23,290 nt of DNA from Lachnoclostridium sp. UBA5890 (GTDB lineage Bacteria; Bacillota; Clostridia; Lachnospirales; Lachnospiraceae): the NCBI GenBank assembly GCA_002431395.1, contig DJEU01000002.1:1-23290 (forward strand). The letters are read 5' to 3'. Below, one piece after another: positions 1 through 6,595 of the stretch (within the stretch, counting starts at the first letter, position 1; every line of letters starts with the position of its first letter). A program made the translations under genes and the position numbers. The notes beneath the pieces were generated by a model that was given only the letters and a program-made list of their open reading frames with translations, did not search any database and was not told where the DNA came from.

Positions 1-52
1 TTTCGAACACTTCGTGTTCTTTCCCGCCTTTGACAAGGCTAAAAATGCTCAT
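1..52 (-). CDS. Possible 5' end of an unidentified gene running off the left edge
   Basis: On the minus strand an ATG at 52 opens a frame reading MSIFSLVKGGKEHEVFE up to the window edge. The same frame is open upstream as far as a stop at 106-104, through residues reading LDPNRAPLPH, so an earlier non-ATG start (for example TTG at 97) is possible. The residues look like real protein, but there is no clear ribosome binding site before the ATG and only 17 codons are visible. It lies immediately beyond the palindromic repeat, so it could be a gene carried by a mobile element of which that repeat is the end. I do not recognise the family. Confidence 0.35.
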   Translation of the reverse strand, partial: MSIFSLVKGGKEHEVFE

Positions 53-74
53 ATGTGGAAGGGGAGCCCTATTA

Positions 75-159
75 GGATCTAAATGTATGGAAATCAAGGT
101 CTCTTACGTGCAAGCACGACGATTCATTGATTTCCATACATTGGATCCTGAATAGTTAC
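75..159 (-). repeat. Palindromic interspersed repeat, left copy
   Basis: The outer arms at 75-97 and 127-148 are inverted copies differing by about one base (core ATGTATGGAAATCAA). They enclose a second perfect hairpin, CGTGC AA GCACG, at 107-118. The similarity to the right-edge copy begins at 159 (minus strand) with GTAACTATTCAGGAT. Over 64 aligned positions, the minus strand here and 23227-23290 on the plus strand differ at about three bases. The nested palindromes and the two copies suggest a mobile or MITE-like element, or the end of a larger one. No transposase is visible inside it. Confidence 0.8.
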
Positions 160-720
160 CTTTTGCAAAAAATCCATTATCTCTCTGTTAAAATAATTTT
201 CTTTTCCGGCAAAATGATGATCCGCACCTTCACAAATAGCATAATGTAAAACATCCGAACGGATAAGATCCAACAATTCAATATAGCGGACAGACGGATC
301 GCGTTCCCCATAAAGCATACGTACCCTTTTTCCACAAAATGCTTCTATTCCTTTGCGAGTTTTGTACCAGTTTATCATAAGAGGACCATTGATCAAAAGC
401 ATCCCCTTTATCCGGGATTCTCGATATCCTTGCTGTGCGCCCACAAGTGCTCCATTTGAAACACCTATAAAATATATATCGTCAATTTGCTGTTCTTGAT
501 TAACAAACGCTATCTCTTCCAACAGATCACTTTCTCTCTCAGGCGGATTTGCAGAAACACAGACGGAGTAACCAAATTGTTCTTTTATCGCCTTGGAAAT
601 CCGTACATATTTATCCTGATATCCATAAATACTCCCCCCTCGTCCTGCCTTTATAAATACAAGCGTTTTGCTGCCATGTATAAAACCATATTGAGTTTGT
701 ATTTCCTTATCGTATTTCAT
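124..720 (-). CDS. Alpha/beta hydrolase-fold protein
   Basis: A 198-residue protein with alpha/beta hydrolase hallmarks. The nucleophile elbow GVSNGA has Ser at residue 88 after a beta strand (DIYFI). An acidic residue in GERDPSVRY (Asp141) and His168/His169 in GADHHF would complete the triad. The start at 720 follows a strong AGGAGG at the right spacing. The substrate cannot be read from the sequence; the size suits a small cytoplasmic esterase or dienelactone-hydrolase-like enzyme. No signal peptide is seen. The last 11 residues (188-198) and the stop codon are encoded by the palindromic repeat, so the natural C-terminus was probably different and repeat insertion has replaced it. The gene appears to stand alone. 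Confidence 0.75.
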   Translation of the reverse strand: MKYDKEIQTQYGFIHGSKTLVFIKAGRGGSIYGYQDKYVRISKAIKEQFGYSVCVSANPPERESDLLEEIAFVNQEQQIDDIYFIGVSNGALVGAQQGYRESRIKGMLLINGPLMINWYKTRKGIEAFCGKRVRMLYGERDPSVRYIELLDLIRSDVLHYAICEGADHHFAGKENYFNREIMDFLQKVTIQDPMYGNQ

Positions 721-830
721 CGTATTCCTCCTAACTCAAATACTTACTGTGAATTTCCGAAATTTGTCTGAATTGTTTTTTGATGATCTCATAATACCAG
801 AGGGTGATGTGCATTTTTTTGTACACTCTT

Positions 831-1135
831 TTATGTTTTTATCTCTTCCTCTACTATTACTGCTCTGGCATCTACACTATTCATTCGTTTGTTTTCGATT
901 TCACGATACTGATCTGACATGAAACACCCCTCCAACGTCTTTCTGGAAGGAAATCGGATTACAATAACCCGCTGAGGTGTTCGTTCCGGATGAAGTGAAG
1001 TAACTTTTTCTGAACGAACAATGTATTCTCCACCAAATTTTTCACGATCGGTTTTACTTCCCGGATATATTCATCATACATCACCCGCCCCGTTTTTTCA
1101 TCAATGTAAGTATCTATGATAAAATAACAAGTCAT
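831..1135 (-). pseudogene. DUF1330 family protein, interrupted by a -1 frameshift
   Basis: The minus strand from ATG 1135 reads MTCYFIIDTYIDEKTGR...YIREVKPIVKN. The matching C-terminal half continues in the -1 frame as GGEYIVRSEKVTSLHPERT, then PQRVIVIRFPSRKTLEGCF, ending at TAA 833-831. Joined, this gives about 101 residues, the normal length of this small alpha+beta (ferredoxin-like) family of unknown function. In the original frame translation instead drifts to a stop at 959. The break lies at 1034-1043, where one G appears to be missing from an expected GTGGAAAAATTT. The site also reads A AAT TTG, the X XXY YYZ pattern of -1 slippery sites. The gene starts 2 nt after the stop of the metallo-hydrolase, so the two are cotranscribed. 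A broken gene or sequencing error is likelier than programmed slippage. Confidence 0.75.
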
Positions 1136-1137
1136 CT

Positions 1138-1950
1138 CTATTTCTCCTTTCGGCAGCAAGCAACCGCTGTTGCAAACAATGGATTCTTCGCCCACATTGG
1201 TGCATGCAAATATTCACACACCTTGCTTGTCAGTTCTGACAGTTTTCCACCGTTATCCATAGTATGTACTGTTTTTTCCAATTTCTTCAGCAAAGCCCCG
1301 GCATCCTTTATTTTTTGTCGCATTATTTCTGTGGAATAAGTCTGATCCCATGCAGGGTAAAATGTCTGAACATCTTTCAGATTTTCCAGTGTTTCCAGAG
1401 ATTTTTTCGATTTTTTCAAATTCACCAGAATCGGAATATCTCCCCGAACCGGCACGGTATCTCCGATAAATACCGTCTCGCCAATGCGATAAGAAATTTC
1501 GTCTACCGAATGACCGGGAGTTCCTATTACTTGTACTAAAATATCCTCGCAAATAGAAATCTCATCTCCATCTTTTACCATGCAGTCTACAACAGTAGAC
1601 TTCCTTGCTAGTTTATAAAAATTCGGGATAGGGCGTTCTCTGAATTGCCGGTCAATGTCCTCGATCCACGGACGTTCCGCTTCGCCAGCATATATTTTTG
1701 CACCGTATTTTTCACGAAAATAATGCGCCGTACCGATATGATCCGGATGAGCGTGTGTTAAAAATACTGCCTTTACTTCCTCCGGCTGATGTCCACTCTC
1801 TGTAATTGCTTTCTCGATTACCGCCTGACTTCCGTAAACTCCGGAATCCACCAAAATACAGCCGTTTTTTGTGGTAATCAGATATACATATACAAATCTT
1901 TTTATCTCGGGTGTAACATTAAAATCAATCTTTATTTGTTTTACTTTCAT
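1138..1950 (-). CDS. MBL-fold (metallo-beta-lactamase superfamily) hydrolase
   Basis: A 270-residue cytoplasmic protein with the zinc-binding motif THAHPDH (residues 65-71), a third metal His in GTPGHS (His147) and the bridging Asp in IGDT (Asp164). The N-terminal strand-loop CILVDSG is also typical. At the place where most members have a final PGH-type His ligand, the sequence reads YPAWDQTY, so an Asp or no residue may serve there. The start at 1950 follows AAAGGAG. A palindromic operator (1966-1983) lies just upstream and matches one at the neighbouring tetR promoter, so the gene is probably under that regulator. The downstream partner is the DUF1330 gene. The substrate is unknown; quorum lactonase, glyoxalase-II-like or drug-inactivating roles are all possible. 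Confidence 0.85.
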   Translation of the reverse strand: MKVKQIKIDFNVTPEIKRFVYVYLITTKNGCILVDSGVYGSQAVIEKAITESGHQPEEVKAVFLTHAHPDHIGTAHYFREKYGAKIYAGEAERPWIEDIDRQFRERPIPNFYKLARKSTVVDCMVKDGDEISICEDILVQVIGTPGHSVDEISYRIGETVFIGDTVPVRGDIPILVNLKKSKKSLETLENLKDVQTFYPAWDQTYSTEIMRQKIKDAGALLKKLEKTVHTMDNGGKLSELTSKVCEYLHAPMWAKNPLFATAVACCRKEK

Positions 1951-1965
1951 AAGCTGCTCCTTTCA

Positions 1966-1983
1966 TGCAAGTGAATGCTTGCA
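1966..1983. promoter_or_regulatory. Palindromic operator upstream of the MBL hydrolase
   Basis: TGCAAGTGAATGCTTGCA has perfect 6-bp arms, extendable to 7 bp (ATGCAAG / CTTGCAT at 1965-1984). It differs at only 2 of 18 positions from the palindrome at the tetR promoter (2622-2639). It sits 15-33 bp before the hydrolase start codon, where repressor binding would block transcription. It is inferred to be a binding site of the adjacent TetR-family protein. Confidence 0.7.
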
Positions 1984-1997
1984 TTTAGATTATTTTT

Positions 1998-2023
1998 AAA
2001 CGTGCCGATGTGGCACGTTTTTT
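1998..2023. terminator. Hairpin between tetR and the MBL gene
   Basis: A 9-bp perfect stem, AAACGTGCC / GGCACGTTT (1998-2006 and 2012-2020), with a 5-nt loop. The plus-strand side ends in a run of six T. In the direction of tetR transcription the stem is followed only by TTTAAAAAT, so termination after tetR may be partial and could allow read-through into the hydrolase. Confidence 0.55.
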
Positions 2024-2030
2024 ACAAAAG

Positions 2031-2606
2031 TTATAACTCTATTCCTGACACAAATACTCTTATACTATCCTGAATATACTTCTTCTTCGAAACACGGATT
2101 AATTTGTTTCCAAAGGATGCGTCCAAAAATACAAAACCAAAATTCATGGATATAAACTGCATCGTCAGACTCTCCACATTGCACTCTCTCATCCTGCCCT
2201 GTGCAGTCATTTCCGTAAAATATTTTACCAAAACTCTTTTAAACACCAAGGGAACCTTCATAATTCCCGGCAATGCTGCTCCCTCCAGTTCTGCCGACCG
2301 CAATCCGACCGAAACTTTTACCATCTGTGGCGTTACCTTTTTCATGTAAATCGTTGAAAAAGCAAGCAGATCTTCTTCTAAATTTCCGTGATAAATAAAA
2401 TCCTCTTCCGATAATCCCGGATTCCATTTTGGCAATTCCATCGCCGCCGTCACGATTTCTTTCTTTTCCCCAAACCTACGGAATATCGTGCTTTCATTCA
2501 CTCCGGCTAATTTTGCGATTTCCTTTGTAGTCGCCCCCGAATACCCATTTTCAATAATTAATGTCATGGTGGCATCCATTATTTTTATCTGTGTTTCATC
2601 ATACAT
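2031..2606 (-). CDS. TetR/AcrR family transcriptional regulator
   Basis: A 191-residue protein. The N-terminal helix-turn-helix (about residues 10-50) contains the typical TTKEIAKLAGVNESTIFRRF followed by GEKKEI. The C-terminal 130 residues are helical ligand-binding sequence without recognisable detail. The start at 2606 is preceded by GGAGG at good spacing; a second ATG lies one codon upstream out of frame. A TTGACA/TATGAT promoter lies directly upstream with a palindrome overlapping its downstream edge, which predicts autorepression. The same palindrome before the metallo-hydrolase predicts co-regulation of that enzyme and the DUF1330 protein. The inducer is unknown. Confidence 0.9.
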   Translation of the reverse strand: MYDETQIKIMDATMTLIIENGYSGATTKEIAKLAGVNESTIFRRFGEKKEIVTAAMELPKWNPGLSEEDFIYHGNLEEDLLAFSTIYMKKVTPQMVKVSVGLRSAELEGAALPGIMKVPLVFKRVLVKYFTEMTAQGRMRECNVESLTMQFISMNFGFVFLDASFGNKLIRVSKKKYIQDSIRVFVSGIEL

Positions 2607-2621
2607 ACAGCAAGCCTCCGT

Positions 2622-2639
2622 TGCAAGTGATTACTTGCA
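2622..2639. promoter_or_regulatory. TetR-type operator at the tetR promoter
   Basis: TGCAAGTGATTACTTGCA is a perfect palindrome (7-bp arms, 4-bp centre). It begins at the last base of the -10 box of the tetR promoter and covers the expected transcription start, the usual place for an autorepressor. It matches the palindrome at 1966-1983 at 16 of 18 positions. Confidence 0.75.
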
Positions 2640-2667
2640 TCATAGCATGTTATTATCTAAATGTCAA
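2639..2667 (-). promoter_or_regulatory. Promoter of tetR
   Basis: On the minus strand, -35 TTGACA (2667-2662), a 17-bp spacer and -10 TATGAT (2644-2639): a near-consensus sigma-A promoter ending at the operator. Confidence 0.75.
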
Positions 2668-2681
2668 TTAGAAAATTAGTG

Positions 2682-2710
2682 TTGCAACAGGCACATAATC
2701 CATGTATAAT
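2682..2710 (+). promoter_or_regulatory. Promoter of the small secreted protein gene
   Basis: -35 TTGCAA (2682-2687), a 17-bp spacer and -10 TATAAT (2705-2710), followed by AAGGAGG and the ATG at 2745. It lies back to back with the tetR promoter. Confidence 0.75.
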
Positions 2711-2744
2711 AATATCAAATCATCCATTCGAAGGAGGCAAAATC

Positions 2745-3170
2745 ATGAAAAAGTTTTTATCAATTGCACTTATTTTCGCCTTAGTTTTTAGTACTTTGGC
2801 AATTACTCCATCCACAACATCGCAGGCTGCGACAAAACAGATCCTTATCGCACGTTTAAACGGCAATACGTTGACTTGCCACAAATCAACTTTTAATACC
2901 AATTTAAAAGGAAACAATGACTGGCAATGGGAAAATATCGTAGGCTACGGAAAGAAACTCTCTTACAAAGTTTCACCAAAATGCAAATTTTATACTTTAA
3001 GTGCGGACAGCGTCACACTCAGCAAAGTAAGCCGCAGTACTTTTAAGAAAAAGCTGTATGACTATTCAAAACAAAGAGAAAATGGTGTTACTTATTATTG
3101 GGGCACCGCTGCAAAGATTACGATCAAGGGCGGAAAAGTAGTGAAAATCCAGCAGGTATATCAGGCTTAA
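2745..3170 (+). CDS. Small secreted protein of unknown function
   Basis: A 141-residue protein starting MKKFLSIALIFALVFSTLAI, a clear Sec signal peptide with a probable cleavage near SQAA (residues 26-29). The mature part of about 112 residues is basic and Lys-, Thr- and Ser-rich, with no catalytic motif and two Cys. The start is fixed by AAGGAGG seven bases upstream of ATG 2745 and by the signal peptide; the frame is open further upstream but without a ribosome binding site. It has its own near-consensus promoter and a terminator hairpin, so it is monocistronic. I do not recognise the family. The C-terminal KITIKGGKVVKIQQVYQ segment looks like a beta-strand-rich fold. Confidence 0.8.
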   Translation: MKKFLSIALIFALVFSTLAITPSTTSQAATKQILIARLNGNTLTCHKSTFNTNLKGNNDWQWENIVGYGKKLSYKVSPKCKFYTLSADSVTLSKVSRSTFKKKLYDYSKQRENGVTYYWGTAAKITIKGGKVVKIQQVYQA

Positions 3171-3177
3171 CAAAAAT

Positions 3178-3204
3178 GGCAGGAGAGAGAATTTCTTTCC
3201 TGCC
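3178..3204. terminator. Bidirectional terminator hairpin
   Basis: GGCAGGA at 3178-3184 pairs with TCCTGCC at 3198-3204. On the plus strand a T-rich stretch follows (TTATTGTTAT); on the minus strand ATTTTTGTT follows. It separates two convergent genes and probably serves both. Confidence 0.7.
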
Positions 3205-3210
3205 TTATTG

Positions 3211-3480
3211 TTATCTTTCATTATAAAACCGAGTGATCGCCGCCTGTGCTTCTTCCGATTCATGTTTTTCGCGGAACCGCTCGCGGTCCTCCAGGATAGC
3301 AAGCATTTCGTCGACCACCATTTCTTCGGTTGGAGCACTGAGACGGTACAGATAGCCTAACATCCGTGTCGCCGTATAATCCGTATTCATGTATGTAAAC
3401 GCAATTTCCCGGCTCAATTCCTCATCAAAACCCTTTTTCAAAAGCAGCCGGTATACTTGTTGACTCATTCCCGATGCCAT
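3211..3480 (-). CDS. Small helical protein of unknown function
   Basis: An 89-residue, charged, mostly helical protein. The segment KKGFDEELSREIAFTYMNTD followed by YTATRMLGYL resembles a UBA-like three-helix arrangement, but this is only a visual impression. The start at 3480 (MASGMSQQ) is chosen because AGGAAGG lies at good spacing; the longer form from 3504 would overlap the preceding gene and lacks a better site. It begins 17 nt after the metallopeptidase stop and is the last gene of a three-gene unit. No signal peptide or membrane segment. No function can be assigned. Confidence 0.7.
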   Translation of the reverse strand: MASGMSQQVYRLLLKKGFDEELSREIAFTYMNTDYTATRMLGYLYRLSAPTEEMVVDEMLAILEDRERFREKHESEEAQAAITRFYNER

Positions 3481-3497
3481 TTTTATCCTTCCTTTCA

Positions 3498-4382
3498 TCA
3501 CCACGCCGTTCCGTCGGAAAAACAGCCCTTTGGATTTCTGCCATCAAGGGCAAATTTCTTTTTCTCCGGAATCGTGTTTTTCCAGCCCAAATAAAAGGCT
3601 GTCACGCGGTCCACCTGGTTGACAATTTTGTATTTTAATGTTTTCCCACTTTTTGTAAATGTCGAAAACATAATATCATTGGGATATTTCTTTCCAACAT
3701 GACGGACCAATGCCGAACTGATTCCATCTGTAATCGAAGTCATATACAGATCTCTGGCTCCAAACAAATGCAGAATTTCATGTGCATATGTCGCCGCTCC
3801 CTCTGCCTCTTTCTCATATTTTGAAAAAAGAGCACATATTTCATAAAAATTCTTTTTTCCATCTTCCATATAATGTACTGAGGTCGAACTCACGCCGGAT
3901 TTATTGATAAATAGCAAAAAGCCAACGCTGTCCGTGCCATATTTTTCGCGTATTTCATCCACATTAATAGACTGTTCAATACGTGTCTGCATCTGGTCGC
4001 TGAAGCGATTTAATTTCTTCTCGGAATCGTCTAATTTGGTCTTTGTTTTTACCTCATACTGCAAGTCAGGATTTGCATAAGAATCTGCCACCAATGTCAC
4101 ATTTTTCTTATACCTCTTTCCCTGTCGTTGGATAAATGCTGCCGCCGCTTTGAGTTTCCGATTGGCATCCTTTTTTTGTTTTTCATTCCACTTGCTGTCG
4201 GCATCCTCCACAAAAATACTGACAAGCACCGATTTTCCAATTAGGACGCCGGCACTTCCTGTCTTTTGTGTTTTCCACTGTGCCGTCGTTTTCGCCGCCT
4301 GTACAGTTGGCGTCATTGTTTGCCATAGCGTTCCCATAAGCAGACTTATAATTAGCGTAGCTGACAATATTTTCCTTTTCAT
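3498..4382 (-). CDS. Secreted zinc metallopeptidase with HExxHxxGxxD motif
   Basis: A 294-residue protein with an N-terminal signal peptide (MKRKILSATLIISLLMGTLW, probable cleavage near VQAA at residues 27-30). The zinc site is HEILHLFGARD (His201, Glu202, His205, Asp211), the metzincin-type arrangement with Asp as third ligand as known in snapalysin. Met238 in NDIMFS could be the Met-turn. The preceding region (residues 31-190) is Lys-rich and of unknown fold. The start at 4382 is preferred over one 15 nt upstream because it directly begins the signal peptide; it lies 1 nt after the stop of the upstream dehydrogenase, so translation is probably coupled. It acts outside the cell; the substrate is unknown. 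Linkage to a dehydrogenase is functionally unexplained. Confidence 0.8.
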   Translation of the reverse strand: MKRKILSATLIISLLMGTLWQTMTPTVQAAKTTAQWKTQKTGSAGVLIGKSVLVSIFVEDADSKWNEKQKKDANRKLKAAAAFIQRQGKRYKKNVTLVADSYANPDLQYEVKTKTKLDDSEKKLNRFSDQMQTRIEQSINVDEIREKYGTDSVGFLLFINKSGVSSTSVHYMEDGKKNFYEICALFSKYEKEAEGAATYAHEILHLFGARDLYMTSITDGISSALVRHVGKKYPNDIMFSTFTKSGKTLKYKIVNQVDRVTAFYLGWKNTIPEKKKFALDGRNPKGCFSDGTAW

Positions 4383-4383
4383 G

Positions 4384-5349
4384 TCATTTTTCCCCACTCA
4401 CTACATTTCGAGAAATCCCCTGCAAATAGCAGCGAATATTTTCACAAACTTCATCCGCACAGCGTTTTCTCGCCTCACACGTCGCCCACGCAATATGTGG
4501 CGTAACGATAAGTTTCGACGAATCCTGTATGTTCAGCAGCGGATCTCCTTCTTCCATCGGCTCCTTTTCCAAGACATCCAGTCCGGCTGCCGCAATTTCA
4601 TCGTTTTGCAATGCTTCTGCCAATGCTTTCTGATCGACGATCGGACCTCGTCCAAGATTCAGAAGCACTGCTGTTTTCTTCATTTTTCGAAGTGCCTCGG
4701 CATCCACTAATTTTTCCGTCGCCGGTGTAAGTGGCGCATGAATTGAAACAATGTCCGCCTGCTCCAAAAATTCCTCCCATGTCACTCGTTGATATTTCGG
4801 ATGGTCGTGTTTTCCCGAAGTCGAATAGTAAATGACTTTGCAGCCAAATGTCTCCGCAATCTCCGCCACTTTTTCTCCGATCGCGCCCATTCCGATGATG
4901 CCGTAAACTTTTCCATCCAGTTCATGAAATGGCTTTGCAAAGTGGGAAAACACATCGCTTTTTGCATACGTTCCACTTTTGACGAACTGGTCGTAATACG
5001 CCAGTTTTTCATACACATAAAACAACAGTGCAAAGGTGTGCTGCGCCACCGACATGGTCGAATACCCTTTTACATTTGTTACCACAATTCCTCGGCTTTC
5101 CACATAAGGCATGTCCACGATATTGGTTCCTGTCGCCGTTACGCAAACCAGCTTTACATTTTTTGCCTCCTTCAGTAATTCCTCATTCACGGGGATTTTA
5201 TTTACAATGATAATATCCGCATCTTCAATCCGCTTCGCATTTTCTGCCGGCTCGGATGCCGGATATTTTACTACCTCGCCAAGTTTGTCAAATTCTGACA
5301 AGTCTACATCTTTTCCTAATGTATCTGCTTCCATAAAAACGATTTTCAT
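4384..5349 (-). CDS. D-isomer-specific 2-hydroxyacid dehydrogenase (NAD-dependent)
   Basis: A 321-residue enzyme of the family that includes hydroxypyruvate reductase/glycerate dehydrogenase and D-lactate dehydrogenase. The Rossmann motif GMGAIG is at residues 153-158. The catalytic Arg lies in NLGRGPIVD (Arg234), the Glu in LEKEP (Glu263) and the His in TPHIAW (His285). Length is normal. It reduces a 2-oxoacid to the D-2-hydroxyacid with NADH; the exact substrate is undecided. The start at 5349 follows GGAGG. It has a good promoter (5405-5433) whose -35 box touches the end of the 73-bp repeat array, and it leads the transcript for the metallopeptidase and the 89-residue protein. Confidence 0.9.
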   Translation of the reverse strand: MKIVFMEADTLGKDVDLSEFDKLGEVVKYPASEPAENAKRIEDADIIIVNKIPVNEELLKEAKNVKLVCVTATGTNIVDMPYVESRGIVVTNVKGYSTMSVAQHTFALLFYVYEKLAYYDQFVKSGTYAKSDVFSHFAKPFHELDGKVYGIIGMGAIGEKVAEIAETFGCKVIYYSTSGKHDHPKYQRVTWEEFLEQADIVSIHAPLTPATEKLVDAEALRKMKKTAVLLNLGRGPIVDQKALAEALQNDEIAAAGLDVLEKEPMEEGDPLLNIQDSSKLIVTPHIAWATCEARKRCADEVCENIRCYLQGISRNVVSGEK

Positions 5350-5404
5350 AGGTTTGTACCTCCTGGTTACCTGCTAGATTAGCATTTGCTTTAACCCTAA
5401 CATT

Positions 5405-5433
5405 ATTTTATATGGTAATGTGGGAAACGTCAA
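5405..5433 (-). promoter_or_regulatory. Promoter of the 2-hydroxyacid dehydrogenase unit
   Basis: On the minus strand, -35 TTGACG (5433-5428), a 17-bp spacer and -10 TAAAAT (5410-5405). The ACGTCAA sequence forming the -35 box resembles the right arm of the adjacent repeat units, so a repeat remnant may supply it. Confidence 0.6.
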
Positions 5434-5434
5434 A

Positions 5435-5794
5435 TGCTTTTTCTTTTTTGGCGTGTACCAAAGTTCTCTTGCAATAGCGGAATGGCTGCTCCGCACACGT
5501 CACAACCTTGCTTTTCTTTTTGGGCGTGTGCCAGTCTTCTCTTGGACTGGCGAATGAGCTGCTCCGCACACGCCACTACCTTGCTTTTCTTTTTTGGCGT
5601 GTGCCAGTCTTCTCTTGGGCTGGCGAATGAGCTGCTCCGCACACGTCACAACCTTGCTTTTCTTTTTTGACGTGTAACACCGCCCTCTTGGGCTGGCAAA
5701 TGAGTTGCTCCGCACACGTCAAAAACTTGCTTTTCTTTTTTGGCGTGTACCGTCACCCTCTCGCAACGGCAAATGAGCTGCTCCGCACACGCCA
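5435..5794. repeat. Array of five 73-bp hairpin-forming tandem repeats
   Basis: Units begin at 5435, 5509, 5582, 5655 and 5728 (periods 74, 73, 73, 73; the last is shortened). Each has a T-rich stretch (TGCTTTTCTTTTTT), a left arm GGCGTGTRC, a variable middle, the conserved GCTGCTCCGCACACG and a right arm ending GYCA. The arms pair. In unit 4 the arm changes to TGACGTGT and its partner to ACACGTCA, a compensating change; units 1 and 3 have a G-U pair at that position on the plus strand. Units 2 and 3 have an inner stem GCCAGTC / GRCTGGC. There are no convincing open reading frames; short frames across the array are by-products of the period. It fills most of the 450-bp gap between the dehydrogenase and nuclease genes. 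Confidence 0.85.
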
Positions 5795-5800
5795 ATCCAC

Positions 5801-6595
5801 TCATTTTTTGAAAACATTCCCTATCAGCTTATCAACCGCCTTCGTATTCATTGGGTTGTCAAGCGATTCAAAGGTGTATATAATATTATCTCCCTGATAA
5901 TATCCATTTTGCGTATAATGGTTTATCTTCGATAATGTCTTTCGGCTATATTCTGAATCACCCATCATGCCAAAGTGTTCCCAAATAATTTCTTTTCGCT
6001 GCCGTATATCAAGACAGCAAAAATCTGGGTAAACCATTCCAAAGCCCTTCAAGTAAGTTGGTCGCTCATAATGATATGGAATATTTTGTAAGAACAACTT
6101 ATCTGCAATGATCTTTTCTGACTTTGACCGTACTCTTTCGCCGCGTTCGGTATAGATTTCCTGGCTTCCTTCCTCAAACTCTTTTCTCTCATAAGTAATC
6201 TTCTCCCAATCCTCAAAATATTGTTTGTCACTCATCAAAAACGACTCGACCAAATTCTTTCTAGTAAGTGGTAATTCGTCATACATGTCATATAACTTGT
6301 CTACATCAAACTTACGCAAAAAAGTATCAAGATATCCTAGATTAGAGCAAACTCGATTCAATAACTTTTTATCATAGTCCCTCTGTGCAAGTTGTTTTGC
6401 CAAGTCCCAATCTGATTTTCTCAGATATTTCCGAATACCGTCTTTTTTTACATAGAACTGCTGAACTCCACGACAGTTTTTACTATGCAGCGCTCCTTCT
6501 GGTGCTTCCCGTAGATTCTCTTCCAACTTCATTTTTAACTCTACAAGCCATTCACCAATCTCTTCTAAATTTTGAATTGTACTCCTATTTTCCAT
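5801..6595 (-). CDS. PD-(D/E)XK nuclease-like protein
   Basis: A 264-residue cytoplasmic protein. The N-terminal half (residues 1-150) is helical, charged and coiled-coil-like. The C-terminal half has the order expected of a restriction-endonuclease-like fold: RSKSEKIIADKL (Glu160), then IPYHYERP, then YPDF (Asp191), then a strand ending EIIWEHFG (Glu206). Its length and style match hypothetical proteins common in Clostridia accessory regions. I infer DNA or RNA cleavage but cannot name a system. The start ATG at 6595 directly abuts the stop of a possible tiny membrane ORF. It is divergent from the PemK/MazF-type toxin gene and its 3' end abuts the 73-bp repeat array. Confidence 0.65.
   Translation of the reverse strand: MENRSTIQNLEEIGEWLVELKMKLEENLREAPEGALHSKNCRGVQQFYVKKDGIRKYLRKSDWDLAKQLAQRDYDKKLLNRVCSNLGYLDTFLRKFDVDKLYDMYDELPLTRKNLVESFLMSDKQYFEDWEKITYERKEFEEGSQEIYTERGERVRSKSEKIIADKLFLQNIPYHYERPTYLKGFGMVYPDFCCLDIRQRKEIIWEHFGMMGDSEYSRKTLSKINHYTQNGYYQGDNIIYTFESLDNPMNTKAVDKLIGNVFKK

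Noticed and set aside
5430..5715. Short open frames across the 73-bp array on both strands (about 70-78 codons)
   Set aside because: They arise because the period is not a multiple of three and stops are sparse; successive units are read in different frames and there is no ribosome binding site or conserved protein.
5435..5794. The array as a CRISPR
   Set aside because: The whole 73-bp unit is conserved, with no unique spacers, and no cas genes are present.
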